From Prorocentrum cordatum (taxonomy: Eukaryota; Sar; Dinophyceae; Prorocentrales; Prorocentraceae), in contig CAUYUJ010015738.1 in NCBI GenBank assembly GCA_963575745.1, positions 772,414 through 836,413 on the forward strand: a stretch of 64,000 nucleotides of DNA, in the 5' to 3' direction. The notes under the pieces were generated by a model, which worked only from the letters and a program-made list of their open reading frames with translations, was not told where the DNA came from and searched no databases. Positions 62,940 through 64,000 of this stretch are shown piece by piece; positions within the stretch are counted from its first letter, which is position 1, and each line of letters starts with the position of its first letter. A program made the translations under genes and the position numbers.

Positions 62940-63580
62940 TAAGCCGTCCTGGTATCCTCCTCATCCATCCTGCCTGGCCTGGGCCGGGAGGCATGTCGGA
63001 TGTCTGGGGGACGCCACCGCGCTGCGCACGTGCTGCAGCCATCCTGATGGAGTCAATCCCCTTGGACTATCCAGGGCCTGCGACTGCAAAAAAGGATGCC
63101 ACCTACCACGTCGAGGATATGAAAATTCTCAACAGTGTCACCTAAATTCGTGATCATACAGACACTGTAGACTTCCAGTCCCTCCGTGAAGCCCACATTG
63201 ATGACCTGACCTGTGATCCCCATCGAACTTACCCAAACCAGGAATGGAGAGCTGCCGAGACCCAAGATCACCTGAAACAACTATGCCGACGCCTCCAAAA
63301 CTCTGCAAGGAGCCTGGGCCAATACAAGCAGCCCTTTCCAATGAAACCGAGTCACCGTGCCTACTGGCCCAGCCTTGCGACGCGATGATATGGTCGCTAT
63401 CTTTCAGGCGAATCTCCTCCAGGGCCAAGACCTGGAACTTGGGCACATCAGAATTGAGACCCCAGGGGTCTCCAGCACCTCGAGGAGCGTTGTCACTGAA
63501 CCAGCTGACTACAGTGTCCGTCGATACCCACTGTTCGCGCTCGCGCCTAAAAAAATACTCCGACGGAAGGACCCCGCATG
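62940..63580 (-). pseudogene. Decayed LINE endonuclease fragment
   Basis: Minus-strand frames show an AP-endonuclease-like fold: KFQVLALEEIRLKDSDHIIA (catalytic Glu in the second E of EE), LQSFGGVGIVVSGD, then in another frame VSSMGITGQVINVGFTEGLE, VYSVCMITNLGDTVENFHIL and RPWIVQGD followed by a stop where GDWN would be expected. A frame change at about 63260 and the stop at the GD motif show it is dead. No reverse transcriptase part follows; the purine tract and palindromic MITE come next. Confidence 0.65.
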
Positions 63581-64000
63581 ATAATCTGTTTTGCGTGCCC
63601 TTCTCCCTTTCCTCCTGGCCATGGCAAACACCCTCCTCTCGCCCTCTCCTCTGCCCTCTTGTTCCCTCCTTCTCCTATTTCCCCCTTCCCCCTCCGTCTA
63701 CCTCCCCCTCCTCCATCTCCACCTCCTCCTTATCATCGCTCTCCCCCATGCCCTCCCCCTCCACATCTTCTTCCTGCCGCTTCTCTACGTGCACCTCCCC
63801 CTCCCCCTGGGCGGGGCAAGCAAGTCGATGTTCCTCGGCGCCGTCGCCGCCTCGGCCAGCAGTGGACTGGCGCGTTCTCTGATGGCCGCGTCGCGCAGCC
63901 GCTGGGGCAACCCCGCGGGCCAGGCTGTCGGGGCAACCCCGCGAGCCGCTGGCGCGCAAGACCAAACCGTTGGAACACCCCTGCGGGTTTCGAGCGGGGC
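63581..64000. other. No gene seen at the right edge
   Basis: TCCCCCTCC-rich stretch at 63650-63800 and GC-rich DNA to the end. Confidence 0.5.

Overview
The window is nuclear DNA of a core dinoflagellate, probably a large repeat-rich genome such as Prorocentrum or a relative (genus is inference). The evidence is: perfect and decayed copies of the 22-nt dinoflagellate spliced leader (DinoSL) embedded in genomic DNA; a multi-exon kinase gene whose introns begin with GC or GA instead of GT and always end AG|G; intronless and retroposed genes; one same-strand gene cluster; GC-rich sequence full of trinucleotide arrays, palindromic MITEs and decayed LINEs. No bacterial, viral or organellar genes, tRNAs, rRNAs or CRISPR arrays were seen.

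Layout. 1-3829 (minus): 5' part of a LINE-type retrotransposon, with ORF1 (zinc ribbon plus coiled coil) and ORF2 (AP-like endonuclease plus reverse transcriptase, running off the left edge). Its 5' end is a perfect DinoSL. 3.8-6.9 kb: purine tracts, MITEs and a 92-bp tandem repeat. 6.9-10.6 kb (minus): a 5'-truncated, frameshifted LINE with reverse transcriptase, zinc knuckle and RNase H. 11.1-12.5 kb: three head-to-tail MITEs, then the 5' exon of a CDPK-like kinase. 13.6-19 kb: palindromic elements, a retroposed gene with a perfect DinoSL (15.2-16.1 kb, minus) and a hypothetical gene (16.8-17.5 kb).

20.2-30.6 kb is the gene-rich core: five plus-strand genes in a row. Four encode proteins I do not recognise. 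The fifth is a 696-residue protein resembling a DDE-type transposase family common in dinoflagellates. Four of the five have a DinoSL-like relict 40-60 nt before the start codon, at different degrees of decay, which implies separate rounds of mRNA retroposition. One gene carries an intron that is almost entirely a palindromic MITE, and a nested palindrome of four hairpins lies between two others.

31-48 kb: satellites (a 127-bp repeat, an 84-bp repeat, a 78-bp array of about 17 copies, and a complex array around 43.5-44.8 kb beside a 100-bp assembly gap), an AT-rich island, and a decayed LINE at 39.9-40.9 kb. 48.6-61.7 kb (minus): four exons of a cyclin-dependent kinase-like gene spread over 13 kb, with introns filled by MITEs, simple repeats and a 3.6-kb insertion flanked by a 9-bp duplication. 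A related repeat at 39.1 kb preserves the empty site of that insertion. 62-64 kb: a palindromic MITE, a purine tract and a decayed LINE endonuclease fragment.

The common theme is RNA-mediated recycling: SL-capped mRNAs, including a LINE transcript, appear to have been copied back into DNA, and simple repeats and MITEs then became introns in the resulting genes. All domain calls were made by reading motifs, without database searches.
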